From Deinococcus aquaticus (lineage in GTDB: Bacteria > Deinococcota > Deinococci > Deinococcales > Deinococcaceae), in NCBI RefSeq assembly GCF_028622095.1, contig NZ_CP115166.1:186001-250000 (forward strand): DNA of 64,000 nucleotides, in the 5' to 3' direction. The position numbers were made by a program, and so were the translations under genes. This document shows positions 25,548-35,099 of the stretch, piece after piece (the first letter of the stretch is position 1; each line of letters starts with the position of its first letter). The notes beneath the pieces were generated by a model. The model saw only the letters and a program-made list of their open reading frames with translations. It made no database searches and had not been told where the DNA came from.

Positions 25548-27269
25548 TCAGAACAGGAAGTACCGCTGGGCGAGCGGCAGTTCGTCGAGGGGTTCGCAGG
25601 TGACGATCTCGCCGTTCACGCGGACCTCGTAGGTTTCGGGGTTGACGTGAATGTCGGGCGTCTCGGCGTTCAGGATCATGTCCCGCTTGCCGATGTCGCG
25701 GGTGTGCTGCACGGCGCTGTAGCGGCGGCCCAGGTCCGGCAGGTTGCCTTCTTCCAGGCTGACCTGCGACACGAAGTGCAGGCAGGTGGCGTCCGGGCCG
25801 CCGCCGTGCGCGGCGAACATGGGGCGCGGGTACACGGGTTGCGGCGTGGGGATGCTGGCGTTCGCGTCGCCCATCTGCGCGGCGACGACGAACCCGCCCT
25901 TGATCACCATGGCGGTCTTCGCGCCGAAGAACGCAGGTTTCCACAGCACCAGATCGGCGAGCTTGCCGACCTCGACGCTGCCGACCTCGTGCGCGATGCC
26001 GTGGGCGACGGCGGGGTTGATGGTGTACTTGGCGACGTAGCGGCGGGCGCGGAGGTTGTCGGCGCGAGTGTCCGCCCCCAGGCCGGGAATGCCGAGCGGA
26101 CCGCGCTGGAGTTTCATCTTGTGCGCGGTCTGCCACGTGCGGGTGATGACCTCGCCCACGCGGCCCATCGCCTGCGAGTCGCTGCTCATCATGGAAAAGA
26201 CGCCCAGGTCGTGCAGGACGTCCTCGGCGGCAATCGTCTCGGGGCGGATGCGGCTCTCGGCGAAAGATACGTCCTCGGGAATGCGCGGCGAGAGGTGATG
26301 GCAGACCATCAGCATGTCGAGGTGCTCGTGGATGGTGTTCACCGTGAACGGCATGGTGGGGTTGGTGCTGCTCGGCAGGACGTTCGGGAGGCCCGCGACC
26401 TTGATGATGTCCGGCGCGTGCCCGCCGCCGGCCCCCTCGGTGTGGAAGGTGTGGATGGTGCGGCCCGCGAAGGCCCTGATGCTGTCCTCGACGAAGCCGG
26501 ACTCGTTCAGGGTGTCGGTGTGAATGGCGACCTGAATGTCGTAGTCCTCCGCGACGCTCAGGGCGGCGTGGATGGCGGCGGGCGTGGTGCCCCAGTCCTC
26601 GTGCAGCTTCAGGCCCAGCGCCCCGGCACGGATCTGCTCGGCCAGGGGAGGCTGGGTGCTGGCGTTGCCCTTGCCGAGCAGACCGAAGTTCAGCGGCAAT
26701 CCGGCCAGACTTTCCAGCATGCGGTGGATGTGCCACTCGCCCGGCGTGCAGGTCGTCGCCGACGTGCCGGCCGTGGGGCCGGTGCCGCCGCCGATCATGG
26801 TGGTCACGCCGGACTCCAGCGCCGTCCAGCATTGCTGCGGCGCGATGAAGTGGATGTGCGTGTCCACTCCGCCCGCCGTGAGGATGTGCCCCTCGCCCGC
26901 CACGATCTCGGTACTCGCGCCGATGGTCAGGCCCGGCGTCACGCCGTCCTGCGTGCCGGGATTCCCGGCCTTGCCGATGGCCGTGATCCGCCCGTTCTTC
27001 ACGCCCACGTCCGCCTTCACGACGCCCCAGTGATCCAGGATCAGCGCGTTCGTGATCACCAGATCCGGCACGTTCGCATCCTCGCGGGTGGCGGTGCTGC
27101 TCTGCCCCAGGCCGTCGCGGATGACCTTCCCGCCGCCGAACTTGACCTCCTCGCCGTAGGTCGTGAAGTCCCGCTCGACCTCGATCAGCAGGCCCGTGTC
27201 GCCCAGACGCACGCGGTCACCCACCGTCGGGCCGTACAGGTCGGCGTACTGCTTCCGGGTGACTTTCAT
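25548..27269 (-). CDS. ureC: Urease subunit alpha (catalytic)
   Basis: A 573-aa urease catalytic subunit, which hydrolyses urea to ammonia and carbamate. Nickel-site motifs are intact: [28 protein letters not shown] with the carbamylated lysine, [32 protein letters not shown], and [13 protein letters not shown] on the active-site flap. The N-terminus [20 protein letters not shown] is canonical. The ATG at 27269 has GGAGG upstream. It is preceded by the fused gamma-beta subunit gene and followed by the nickel chaperone genes. Confidence 0.97.
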   Translation of the reverse strand: MKVTRKQYADLYGPTVGDRVRLGDTGLLIEVERDFTTYGEEVKFGGGKVIRDGLGQSSTATREDANVPDLVITNALILDHWGVVKADVGVKNGRITAIGKAGNPGTQDGVTPGLTIGASTEIVAGEGHILTAGGVDTHIHFIAPQQCWTALESGVTTMIGGGTGPTAGTSATTCTPGEWHIHRMLESLAGLPLNFGLLGKGNASTQPPLAEQIRAGALGLKLHEDWGTTPAAIHAALSVAEDYDIQVAIHTDTLNESGFVEDSIRAFAGRTIHTFHTEGAGGGHAPDIIKVAGLPNVLPSSTNPTMPFTVNTIHEHLDMLMVCHHLSPRIPEDVSFAESRIRPETIAAEDVLHDLGVFSMMSSDSQAMGRVGEVITRTWQTAHKMKLQRGPLGIPGLGADTRADNLRARRYVAKYTINPAVAHGIAHEVGSVEVGKLADLVLWKPAFFGAKTAMVIKGGFVVAAQMGDANASIPTPQPVYPRPMFAAHGGGPDATCLHFVSQVSLEEGNLPDLGRRYSAVQHTRDIGKRDMILNAETPDIHVNPETYEVRVNGEIVTCEPLDELPLAQRYFLF

Positions 27270-27291
27270 ATGGCCTCCGGTAGGGTCGAAG

Positions 27292-27418
27292 GCGAACCCC
27301 TCACTCCGCTTCGCGGCCAGCTTCCCTCTCCTGCGGAGCTTTGCAAGTCAAGGGGAGCCAGAAAATCACTTCCCTGCCTCCCCTTGAGGGGAGGTGCCCG
27401 AAGGGCGGAGGGGTTCGC
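27292..27418. repeat. 127-bp inverted-repeat element between ureAB and ureC
   Basis: The spacer between the two urease subunit genes holds an element with 11-bp terminal inverted repeats, GCGAACCCCTC at the left and GAGGGGTTCGC at the right. Inside is the near-perfect palindrome CCTCCCCTTGAGGGGAGG (27377-27394). There is no transposase. It resembles MITE-like intergenic repeats of GC-rich bacteria. Lying in the middle of an operon, it could fold in the mRNA and affect ureC levels. Confidence 0.65.
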
Positions 27419-27432
27419 ACGCCGCTCTGCCC

Positions 27433-28119
27433 TCATTCCGCCCCCCCAAATCCCTGTTCCCTGGCCCGTTTCAGCGAGGCATCTTTCATGCCCGCGTCGT
27501 CGAGTTCGCCGCTGACGAGGGCGTTCATGCCGTACACCTCGCGGGTGCCGCCGAGGGGCACGAGTTCGATGTCCTTTTCCTCGCCGGGTTCGAAGCGGAC
27601 GGCGGTGCCGGCGGGGATGTTCAGGCGCTGGCCGTAGGCGCTGTCGCGGTCGAAGTGCAGGCCGGCGTTCACCTCGAAGAAGTGGAAGTGGCTGCCGACC
27701 TGGATGGGGCGGTCGGCGCGGTTGGCGACGGTGAGGGGCGTGACGGGCCGCCCGGCGTTGAGGTCGATGTGGCCGTCTTCCAGAAGGTACTCGCCGGGGA
27801 CCACGGCGCTGTGGCCGCCGCGGATGGGGTCGTGGATGGTGACGAGTTTGGTGCCGTCGGGGAAGGTGCCCTCGACCTGGATGTCGTGGATGAGTTCGGG
27901 GATGCCGTCCATGACGTCGTCGGCGCTGAGGATGGTGGCGCCCCAGCCCATCAGGTCTTCCACGCGGCGGCCGTCGCGGATGCCTTCGAGCACGGCGGCG
28001 GTGATCAGGGCGACGGCTTCGGGGTGGTTGAGTTTCAGGCCGCGTGCCTTGCGGTCACGGGCGACCTGGGCGGCGGCGTGGATCAGGAGTTTGTCGCGTT
28101 CGCGTTCGGTGAGTTGCAT
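27433..28119 (-). CDS. ureAB: Urease gamma-beta fusion subunit
   Basis: A 228-aa fusion. Residues about 1-100 are the gamma subunit ([52 protein letters not shown]) and residues about 115-228 the beta subunit ([58 protein letters not shown]). Most bacteria encode these separately; fused forms are known from Helicobacter and some other lineages. The ATG at 28119 has AGGAGG upstream. It is the first gene of the leftward urease operon and is divergent from the urea importer. Confidence 0.95.
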   Translation of the reverse strand: MQLTERERDKLLIHAAAQVARDRKARGLKLNHPEAVALITAAVLEGIRDGRRVEDLMGWGATILSADDVMDGIPELIHDIQVEGTFPDGTKLVTIHDPIRGGHSAVVPGEYLLEDGHIDLNAGRPVTPLTVANRADRPIQVGSHFHFFEVNAGLHFDRDSAYGQRLNIPAGTAVRFEPGEEKDIELVPLGGTREVYGMNALVSGELDDAGMKDASLKRAREQGFGGAE

Positions 28120-28283
28120 CCCTGGCTGACCTCCTGGGTGGGTGTGGGTTGTCGTGACGGCTTGTCAGTGTGCAGCGTACCTGCCTGGGCGTCAAGGAAC
28201 GCTCGTTTTTCTAAACAACCTGCATGGCGGCCGGGGCGCTCTCTCCTATATTTCACTCATCTGTGCAGTTTGTTAAGAGATTC

Positions 28284-28312
28284 TTGAACAAAACGCAGAA
28301 AAAGACTACGAT
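28284..28312 (+). promoter_or_regulatory. Putative sigma70 promoter of urtA
   Basis: TTGAAC at 28284-28289 and TACGAT at 28307-28312 are separated by 17 nt in an A-rich stretch, 53 nt before the urtA start. It is the best vegetative promoter match in the 245-bp urease/urt intergenic region. No riboswitch is recognised between it and the gene. Confidence 0.5.
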
Positions 28313-28364
28313 CCACCTCAAGGCAGCGCCGGTGCGTGCAACGCGCACCCAGAAGGAGACCCTC

Positions 28365-29549
28365 ATGAGCAAGCTCCGTTCCGTTTGCACCACCACCCTG
28401 AGCCTCATCCTTGCCGCCGCCAGCAGCGCCAGCGCCCAGAGCACCGTCAAGGTCGGCGTCCTGCACTCCCTGACGGGCACCATGGCCATCAGCGAGATCA
28501 CCGTCGCCAACGCCGCGCAACTCGCCATCGACGAGATCAATGCGAAAGGTGGCGTCCTGGGCAAGAAGATCGTGGTCGTGAAGGAAGACGGTGCCAGCGA
28601 CTGGCCCACCTTTGCCACCAAGGCCGAGAAACTGCTCACCCAGGACAAGGTGGCCACCGTGTTCGGCGGGTGGACGAGTGCCAGCCGCAAATCCATGCTC
28701 CCGGTGTTCGAGAAGAACGGCGGCCTGCTCTTCTACCCCGTGCAGTTCGAGGGCAACGAGTGCAGCCCGAACATCATCTACACCGGCGCGCAGCCCAACC
28801 AGCAGGCCTTGCCCGCCCTGGAGTGGGCGCTGAGCAAGGGGTACAAGAAGATCTTCCTGCTGGGCAGCGATTACGTGTACCCCCGCACTGCGAACCTGAT
28901 CCTGAAAAAGCACATCACGGACATGAAGGCCACGCTCTCCGGCGAGGAGTACGTCGCGCTGGGCGGCACCGAGTTCAGCAGCGTCATCAACAAGATCAAG
29001 GCTGCCAAGCCCGACGTGATCATCAACACCCTGAACGGCGACAGCAACGTGTCGTTCTTCAAGCAGTACCAGGCTGCCGGGTACAAGGCCAGCACCCTGC
29101 CCGTGATCTCGTTCTCCATCGCCGAGCAGGAAGCGCAGGCCATCGGTACGCAGCTGCTGAACGGCCAGTACGCCACCTGGAATTACTTCCAGAGCCTCCC
29201 TAACCCCGCCAACAAGAAGTTCGTCGCCGCGTACCAGAAGAAACACGGCGCGGGCGCCGCCATCACCGACCCCATGGCCCACGCGTACATGGACGTGTAC
29301 CTCTGGAAGGCCGCCGTCGAGAAGGCCAGGTCCTTCGAGCCCATGGCGGTGCGCAAGGCCATCGTGGGCATCAGCATGGACAGCCCGCTCGGCAAGATCA
29401 CCGTCGCCCCCAACGGCAGCCTGACGCAGGCCGTGTACACCGGTATTTCCGGCGCGGGCGGTCAGTTCAAGGTCGTCGCGCAGAGCAAGGGCGTCGTGAA
29501 ACCCGAGCCGTACGACAAGCTCGCCTTCCCCGGCAAGACCTGCCCCTGA
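28365..29549 (+). CDS. urtA: Urea ABC transporter substrate-binding protein
   Basis: A 394-aa periplasmic-type binding protein with a Sec signal peptide (LRSVCTTTLSLILAAAS, cleavage likely after ASA). The mature part is the UrtA/AmiC type: VKVGVLHSLTGTMAISEITV, LLFYPVQFEGNECSPNIIYT, FLLGSDYVYPRTANLILKKH, GDSNVSFFKQYQAAG and AYMDVYLWKAAVEKA. ATG 28365 has AGGAG upstream; the in-frame sequence before it is non-coding. It heads the urtABCDE operon and is divergent from urease, linking uptake with hydrolysis of urea. Confidence 0.94.
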   Translation: MSKLRSVCTTTLSLILAAASSASAQSTVKVGVLHSLTGTMAISEITVANAAQLAIDEINAKGGVLGKKIVVVKEDGASDWPTFATKAEKLLTQDKVATVFGGWTSASRKSMLPVFEKNGGLLFYPVQFEGNECSPNIIYTGAQPNQQALPALEWALSKGYKKIFLLGSDYVYPRTANLILKKHITDMKATLSGEEYVALGGTEFSSVINKIKAAKPDVIINTLNGDSNVSFFKQYQAAGYKASTLPVISFSIAEQEAQAIGTQLLNGQYATWNYFQSLPNPANKKFVAAYQKKHGAGAAITDPMAHAYMDVYLWKAAVEKARSFEPMAVRKAIVGISMDSPLGKITVAPNGSLTQAVYTGISGAGGQFKVVAQSKGVVKPEPYDKLAFPGKTCP

Positions 29550-29561
29550 GCCACCACGGCT

Positions 29562-29607
29562 GAGCGGGACGCGGGAAGCGGCTTCACGCCACTTCTGCGT
29601 CCCGCTC
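29562..29607 (+). terminator. Hairpin between urtA and urtB (attenuator candidate)
   Basis: GAGCGGGACGC (29562-29572) and GCGTCCCGCTC (29597-29607) form a perfect 11-bp stem around a 24-nt loop, with no T-run after it. Its place between the binding-protein gene and the permease genes suggests partial termination or mRNA stabilisation, which would keep UrtA in excess over the membrane subunits. Confidence 0.5.
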
Positions 29608-29626
29608 ACCCTTTCGAGGAGGGACG

Positions 29627-30529
29627 ATGGATTTCACCTTTATTTCCGGGCAGCTGTTCACGGGCCTGTCGGTCGCGTCGATTCTGCTGCTGGCCGCGCT
29701 GGGCCTGGCCCTGAGCTTCGGGCTGATGCGCGTGATCAACATGGCGCACGGCGAATTCCTGATGGTGGGCGGGTACCTGACGTACCTCGCCGCGCAGTGG
29801 GCGGGGCCAACCCTGGGAGACGCCTGGCTGTGGGTGGCGTTCCCGCTGGCGTTCCTGGGCGCCGGTCTGCTGGGCGCGGTCATGGAGTTCGCCGTGATCC
29901 GCCGCCTGTACGGCCGCCCGCTGGACACGCTACTGGCGACCTTCGGGATCAGCCTGATCCTGCAACAGGCCGCGCGGCAACTGTTTGGCAGTACCGGCGT
30001 GCCGGTGACCGCCCCCGCGTGGCTGGGCGGCGCACTGACGCTTGGGGACGTGACCCTGCCGTTCGTGCGCCTATTCGTGATCGCGCTGGCCCTGATCGTG
30101 CTGGCGGGCATGTGGTGGCTCCTGAACCGCAGCCCGTTCGGCATGCACGTCCGCGCCGTGAATCAGAACCGCGAGATGGCCGCTGCGCTGGGCGTGAACA
30201 CCCGCTCGCTGGACATGCTCGTCTTCTCGCTCGGGGCAGGCATCGCGGGCGTCGCGGGCGTGGGCCTCGCCCTGATCGCCCCGGTCAATCCCACGGTCGG
30301 CGCGGCGTACATCGTGAACGCCTTCCTGGTCGTCGTGGTAGGCGGTGTGGGCAGCGTGCTGGGCGCGGCGGTGGCGGCCGTGCTGCTCGGCTTCGTGACC
30401 GCGCTGGCAGAGGGCTTCACGAGCAGCAGTCTTGCGCAGGCGATCCTGCTCGTGCTCGTCGTGGCCTTCCTGCAATGGAAGCCGCGCGGCCTGATCCCCA
30501 CGAAATCACGGGCGCTGGAGGAAGCGTGA
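29627..30529 (+). CDS. urtB: Urea ABC transporter permease UrtB
   Basis: A 300-aa branched-chain-type permease with about eight membrane helices. Motifs include ALGLALSFGLMRVINMAHGE, a signature of this family, LLATFGISLILQQAARQLFG and VVVVGGVGSVLGAAVAAVLL. The ATG at 29627 follows GAGGAGGG. It is the short core form without an N-terminal periplasmic extension. The stop shares a base with the urtC start (TGATG). Confidence 0.93.
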   Translation: MDFTFISGQLFTGLSVASILLLAALGLALSFGLMRVINMAHGEFLMVGGYLTYLAAQWAGPTLGDAWLWVAFPLAFLGAGLLGAVMEFAVIRRLYGRPLDTLLATFGISLILQQAARQLFGSTGVPVTAPAWLGGALTLGDVTLPFVRLFVIALALIVLAGMWWLLNRSPFGMHVRAVNQNREMAAALGVNTRSLDMLVFSLGAGIAGVAGVGLALIAPVNPTVGAAYIVNAFLVVVVGGVGSVLGAAVAAVLLGFVTALAEGFTSSSLAQAILLVLVVAFLQWKPRGLIPTKSRALEEA

Positions 30530-31617
30530 TGAGACCCTCAACGTCCACCATCGCCGTGATCGCCGTGCTGATCGCCCTGGCCTTCGCGCCGCTGTACCTG
30601 GGCGCATACCCGCTGACGCTGCTGGGGCGGGTGCTGGCGCTGTCCATCGCGTCCATCGGCGTCAGTGTCGTGTGGGGCCGCACGGGCATCCTGAGCCTGG
30701 GCCAGGGGCTGTTCTTCGGGCTGGGCGGGTACGCGCTCGCCATGCACCTGAAGCTCGTGGCGACCCCCAAGGGTGAACTGCCGGATTTCATGCTGTACAA
30801 CGGCGTGGAAAAGCTCCCGTGGTTCTGGGCGCCGTTCGCGAGTGCGCCGTTTGCGCTGGCGATGGTGCTGATCCTCCCGGCGGCGGCGGCTGGACTGGTC
30901 GCGTGGCTGATGTTCCGCCGCCGGATCACGGGCGTGTACGTCAGCATCATCACGCAGGCGCTGCTGCTGGCGTTCGTGACGTGGCTGAACGGCTCGCAGG
31001 GCCTGACGAGCGGTACGAACGGCATCACGGACTATCAGACCTTCCTGGGCGTGGGCCTGCGCGGCCCGGATGTGGCGCACGGCCTGTACTGGGTGACGCT
31101 GCTGTTCGTGGCGCTCGCACTGGGCGGCACGGCGGCCCTGCTGCGCACGCCCTTCGGGGCGATCCTGACCGCCATTCGCGACAACGAGAACCGCACGCGC
31201 TTCCTGGGATTCAACCCGGCGGCGTTCAAGATCGCGGCGTTCATGCTGGGCGGCCTGCTCGCGGGCGTGTCCGGCGCGCTGTACACGCTGCACCTGGGCA
31301 CCATCTCGCCCGCCATGATCGGCACGGCGTTCAGCATCGAACTCGTCGTGTGGGTGGCGCTGGGCGGCCGCGCGAGCCTGATCGGCGCGGCGGCCGGTCT
31401 GGTGCTGGGGCAACTCGCCAAGGACCGCATCTCCAGCGCTGCGCCGGACGCGTGGCTGTACGTCATGGGTGCGCTGTTCGTGCTGGTGGTGCTGGTCATG
31501 CCACAGGGCGTGGCTGGGCTGATCCAGAACCGCCGCCGCCCCCCTGCCCCGATGCCAGCGCCCCAGAACCCCGTGGCGCAGAATCCCGTGACCCGCGAGG
31601 TGAGCGATGCCGTCTGA
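30529..31617 (+). CDS. urtC: Urea ABC transporter permease UrtC
   Basis: A 362-aa permease, partner of UrtB. Characteristic segments are VVWGRTGILSLGQGLFFGLG, GVYVSIITQALLLAFVTWLN, AILTAIRDNENRTRFLGFNP and VWVALGGRASLIGAAAGLVL. The ATG at 30529 shares a base with the urtB stop. The C-terminal ~30 residues are Pro/Asn/Gln-rich and probably cytoplasmic. Its 3' end overlaps urtD by 11 nt. Confidence 0.93.
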   Translation: MRPSTSTIAVIAVLIALAFAPLYLGAYPLTLLGRVLALSIASIGVSVVWGRTGILSLGQGLFFGLGGYALAMHLKLVATPKGELPDFMLYNGVEKLPWFWAPFASAPFALAMVLILPAAAAGLVAWLMFRRRITGVYVSIITQALLLAFVTWLNGSQGLTSGTNGITDYQTFLGVGLRGPDVAHGLYWVTLLFVALALGGTAALLRTPFGAILTAIRDNENRTRFLGFNPAAFKIAAFMLGGLLAGVSGALYTLHLGTISPAMIGTAFSIELVVWVALGGRASLIGAAAGLVLGQLAKDRISSAAPDAWLYVMGALFVLVVLVMPQGVAGLIQNRRRPPAPMPAPQNPVAQNPVTREVSDAV

Positions 31618-32377
31618 GCTGCCAGAGACGCTGCTGGACGTGCGGGACATCACGGTGTCCTTCGACGGCTTCAAGGCCATCACGAACCTCAGCCTGTCCG
31701 TGCCGAAGGGCAGCCTGCGCGTCCTGATCGGGCCGAACGGCGCGGGCAAGAGCACGCTGCTCGACACCATCATCGGCAAGGTGCGGCCCGACACGGGCGA
31801 GGTGCGCTTCGCCGGGCAGGTCATCTCGCGCCTGCCCGAGCACCGCATCGCGGGCCTGGGCATCTGCCGCAAGTTCCAGGCGCCCGGCGTGCTGGAGGGC
31901 CTGACGGTGCGCGAGAACCTGCTGCTCACCGCCCGGAAGGACAAGGGCGTGCTGGGCATCCTGAAGGCCCCCACCCGCGCCGAGCAGGAACGCGCCGACG
32001 AGCTGCTGCGCCTGACCGGCCTCACCGAGCGGGCGGGTGTGCTCGCGGCGTCGCTGGCGCACGGCGAGAAGCAGTGGCTGGAGATCGGCATGGTCGTCGC
32101 TGCCGACCCACAGCTGCTGCTGCTGGACGAGCCCACCGCCGGCATGACGGCTCAGGAGACCGCGCAGACCGCCGAACTCATCCACGCGCTCGCCGGGCGT
32201 CACACCGTGCTGGTGATCGACCACGACATGCACTTCGTGGAACTGCTGGGCGCCCCGATCACGGTGCTGCATCAGGGACAGGTATTCCGCGAGGGCGATC
32301 TGGAGACCCTGCGCGCCGACCCGGACGTCATGGAGATCTACCTGGGCAGGCCCAGGGAGCTGATGGCGCATGGCTGA
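31607..32377 (+). CDS. urtD: Urea ABC transporter ATP-binding protein UrtD
   Basis: A 256-aa ATPase of the LivG type. Walker A GPNGAGKST, Q-loop region ICRKFQAPGVLEGLTVREN, a signature that reads LAHGEKQWLEIGM rather than LSGGQ (normal for UrtD), Walker B LLLLDEPTAGM, and VIDHDMHFVE with the switch His. The ATG at 31607 lies inside the urtC 3' end, so translation is probably coupled. Confidence 0.93.
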   Translation: MPSELPETLLDVRDITVSFDGFKAITNLSLSVPKGSLRVLIGPNGAGKSTLLDTIIGKVRPDTGEVRFAGQVISRLPEHRIAGLGICRKFQAPGVLEGLTVRENLLLTARKDKGVLGILKAPTRAEQERADELLRLTGLTERAGVLAASLAHGEKQWLEIGMVVAADPQLLLLDEPTAGMTAQETAQTAELIHALAGRHTVLVIDHDMHFVELLGAPITVLHQGQVFREGDLETLRADPDVMEIYLGRPRELMAHG

Positions 32378-32452
32378 ACGCAGAAAGCTCCTCCCGCATC
32401 TGTCGGCCTTCTGCCATCCACCTTCTGCCTTCGGCACTTCAAAGGAGCCCCC

Positions 32453-33157
32453 ATGCTGAAACTGGAAGGCGTTACCGCCGCGTACGGGCAGAGCCCCGTG
32501 CTGTTCGGCATCGATCTGGAAGTCGCGGACGCCGAGGCCGTCACGCTGATCGGCCGCAACGGCGTGGGCAAGACGACCCTGCTGCGAACCATCACGGGCC
32601 TGCATCCGGTCACGGGGGGCGGCGTGCGCCTGAACGGCGCTCAGGTCGAGAAGGAGGCGGCGTTCACCCGGGCGCGCAGTGGCCTGGCGTACGTGCCGCA
32701 GGGCCGCGGGCTGTTCGGGCACCTGACCGTCGAGGAGAACCTGCTGATGGGCCTCCCGGCGCTGTCAGGCCGCGCCACGGCGAAGCGTGAGATTCCGGAA
32801 CTCGTGTACGACCTGTTTCCCATCTGCCGGGACATGGCCGGGCGCCGGGCCGGGAACCTGTCCGGCGGGCAGCAGCAGCAGGTCGCTATCGGCCGGGCGC
32901 TGGTCACGCAGCCGCGTTACCTGCTGCTCGACGAGCCCACCGAGGGTATCCAGCCGAGCATCGTGCAGGAGATCGAGGTGGCCCTGACGCGTGTCCGCAC
33001 GGAACTGCGCGTCGCCGTGCTGCTGGTCGAGCAGTACCTGGATTTCGCGTGGTCGTTCGCCGACCGTTACTACGTCATGCAGAAGGGGCGCGTGGTCGAG
33101 ACCGGCACCACCGCCGACACGCCCACCCACGCCGTCCAGCGGTACCTGGGCGTGTAA
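32453..33157 (+). CDS. urtE: Urea ABC transporter ATP-binding protein UrtE
   Basis: A 234-aa ATPase of the LivF type. Walker A GRNGVGKTT, YVPQGRGLFGHLTVEENLLM, signature NLSGGQQQQVAIGRAL, Walker B LLLDEPTEG followed by IQPSIVQEIE, typical of UrtE. The ATG at 32453 has AAAGGAG upstream. The 75-nt gap after urtD contains two CCTTCTGCC direct repeats but no gene. It is the last gene of the urea importer operon. Confidence 0.93.
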   Translation: MLKLEGVTAAYGQSPVLFGIDLEVADAEAVTLIGRNGVGKTTLLRTITGLHPVTGGGVRLNGAQVEKEAAFTRARSGLAYVPQGRGLFGHLTVEENLLMGLPALSGRATAKREIPELVYDLFPICRDMAGRRAGNLSGGQQQQVAIGRALVTQPRYLLLDEPTEGIQPSIVQEIEVALTRVRTELRVAVLLVEQYLDFAWSFADRYYVMQKGRVVETGTTADTPTHAVQRYLGV

Positions 33158-33251
33158 GCACATCCGGCCCGGCGCTGTGCAGGCCGGTCACCACCCTCCT
33201 CTGATTACCCTTCACCCTCTCCAGCTTCACCACTCCCCCCTGAGGTTATTC

Positions 33252-34259
33252 ATGATCCGACGTACCCTGACCGCCACCCTCGCCCTGACGCTCTCCTCGC
33301 TGGCCGCCGCGCAGGGCACCAACGTGCGCTTCACGCTCGACTGGGCCTTCGAGGGGCCCGGCTCGCCGTACCTGCTCGCGGCCGACCGCGGGTACTTCGC
33401 GAAGCAGGGCCTGAACGTGACCATCGACCGCGGCTTCGGTTCCGGCGACGCCGTGACGAAGATCGCGAGCGGCACGTACGACATGGGCTTCGGCGACATC
33501 AACGCCATGATGGAATTCAATGCCCGCAACCCGGCGCAGCGGCTGGTGGCGGTGTACATGGTGTACAACGCGCCCCCGCACTCGATCCTGGTCCTCAAGA
33601 GCAGCGGCATCAAAACCCCGAAAGATCTGGAGGGCAAAACGCTGGCCGCCCCCGTCGGGGACGCGTCGCGCCGCCTGTTCCCGGCGTTTGCCGAGGCGAA
33701 CGGCATCGACGCCAGCAAGGTGAAGTGGGTCAGCGTGGACGGCGGCCTGCGCGAGCCGATGCTGGCCCGCAAGCAGACGGACGGCATCGCGGGCTTCACG
33801 TTCACGTCCCTGCTGAGCCTGGGGCAACTGGGCGTGAAGCCCGACGAGGTCACGGTGTTCCCGTACGCGCAGAGCATCAGCGGGCTGTACGGCAACGCGA
33901 TTATCGTGCGGGCCGACTGGGCGAAGAAGAACCCGGCGGTCGTGAAGGGCATGCTGGTGGCCATCAACCAGGGCCTCAAGGACGCGATCAAGGATCCAGC
34001 GGCGGCCATCGCGTCGCTGCAGAAGAAGAACGCGCTGATCAACCCGGCGCTGGAGACCGAGCGGCTGAAACTGGCCCTGAGCGGCAGCGTCCTGACCAAG
34101 GACACCCGTGCGCTGGGCCTGGGGCTGGTGCGCCCGGACCGCCTGAAGTCCAGCATCACGGTCGTGCAGAACGCCTTCGACCTGCCCAGGGGCCTGACGC
34201 CCACGAACGTGTTCGACACGTCGTACCTGCCGTCCGCCGCTGACCGGAAGGTGAAGTGA
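33252..34259 (+). CDS. NMT1/NitT-type ABC substrate-binding protein
   Basis: A 335-aa binding protein with a signal peptide (MIRRTLTATLALTLSSLAAA). The mature protein opens VRFTLDWAFEGPGSPYLLAA and DRGYFAKQGLNVTIDRGFG, the pattern of the NMT1/THI5-like and SsuA/TauA/NitT group. Ligands in this group range from nitrate and taurine to thiamine precursors and pyrimidines; the ligand here cannot be read. It begins a three-gene ABC operon 95 nt after urtE, and its stop overlaps the ATPase start as GTGA. The setting between urea uptake and nitrogen genes hints at a nitrogenous substrate. Confidence 0.88.
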   Translation: MIRRTLTATLALTLSSLAAAQGTNVRFTLDWAFEGPGSPYLLAADRGYFAKQGLNVTIDRGFGSGDAVTKIASGTYDMGFGDINAMMEFNARNPAQRLVAVYMVYNAPPHSILVLKSSGIKTPKDLEGKTLAAPVGDASRRLFPAFAEANGIDASKVKWVSVDGGLREPMLARKQTDGIAGFTFTSLLSLGQLGVKPDEVTVFPYAQSISGLYGNAIIVRADWAKKNPAVVKGMLVAINQGLKDAIKDPAAAIASLQKKNALINPALETERLKLALSGSVLTKDTRALGLGLVRPDRLKSSITVVQNAFDLPRGLTPTNVFDTSYLPSAADRKVK

Positions 34260-35089
34260 CGGCCGGGAGCGCGCCCCCGCTCGCCATCGACCTGCGGGGC
34301 GTGGCCATGCGTTACGGCGGCGCCACGGGCACGCTGGCCGCGCAGGACGTGAACCTCTCCGTCCATCAGGGCGAGTTCGTGGCGATCGTCGGCCCGTCCG
34401 GCTGCGGCAAGAGCACGCTGCTGCGGCTGGTGGCCGGGCTGATGCCGGCGGCGTCCGGCACGGCGCTGATCAGCGGCGCGGCCCCGAAGGCGACCGGGAA
34501 CACCGGCATCGCGTTCCAGAATCCCAGCCTGTTGCTGTGGCGCACGGTCTTGCAGAACGTGCTGCTGCCGCTGGAGGTCTCACCGAAACACAAGGCCGCG
34601 TATCGCCGCGACCCCGCGCCGTACGTGGCCCGCGCGGGGCGGCTGCTGTCGGCGGTGGGGCTGGGCGACTTCGTGGACAAACACCCGTGGGAGCTGTCGG
34701 GCGGGATGCAGCAGCGCGTGAACCTGGTGCGCTCGCTGATCCACGCGCCGGACTTCCTGCTGCTGGACGAGCCGTTCAGCGCGCTGGACGCCTTCACCCG
34801 CGAGGAACTGTGGCTGGCCCTGCAGGCGCTGTGGATGGGCGCGCGGCCCACCGTGATCCTGGTCACGCACGACCTGCGCGAGGCGACGCTGCTGGCCGAT
34901 ACGGTGTACGTGATGAGCCCCCGGCCCGGCACGTTCACCGCGCAGCATGAGGTGCCGTTCGCGCGGCCCCGCACGCTGGAACTGACCTTCACGCCCGAGT
35001 TCACGGACGTGATCCACGACCTGCGCGCCCGCGTGGGCGGCCTGCGCTCGCCCATCCGCGCCGAGGAACTCATGGAGGCGGTCTCGTGA
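34256..35089 (+). CDS. NitT/TauT-type ABC transporter ATP-binding protein
   Basis: A 277-aa ATPase of the SsuB/TauB/NrtD type: Walker A GPSGCGKST, IAFQNPSLLLWRTVLQNVLL with the Q-loop, signature ELSGGMQQRVNLVRSL, Walker B FLLLDEPFSALD and switch region ILVTHDLREATLLADTVYVM. The GTG start at 34256 overlaps the binding-protein stop. It works with the adjacent permease. Confidence 0.93.
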   Translation: MTAGSAPPLAIDLRGVAMRYGGATGTLAAQDVNLSVHQGEFVAIVGPSGCGKSTLLRLVAGLMPAASGTALISGAAPKATGNTGIAFQNPSLLLWRTVLQNVLLPLEVSPKHKAAYRRDPAPYVARAGRLLSAVGLGDFVDKHPWELSGGMQQRVNLVRSLIHAPDFLLLDEPFSALDAFTREELWLALQALWMGARPTVILVTHDLREATLLADTVYVMSPRPGTFTAQHEVPFARPRTLELTFTPEFTDVIHDLRARVGGLRSPIRAEELMEAVS

Positions 35090-35099
35090 AGGTACTGCC

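Noticed and set aside
28120..28364. Guanidine or other riboswitch upstream of urtA
   Set aside because: No conserved ykkC-type core or matching pairing was found; only promoter-like elements and an A-rich leader are visible.
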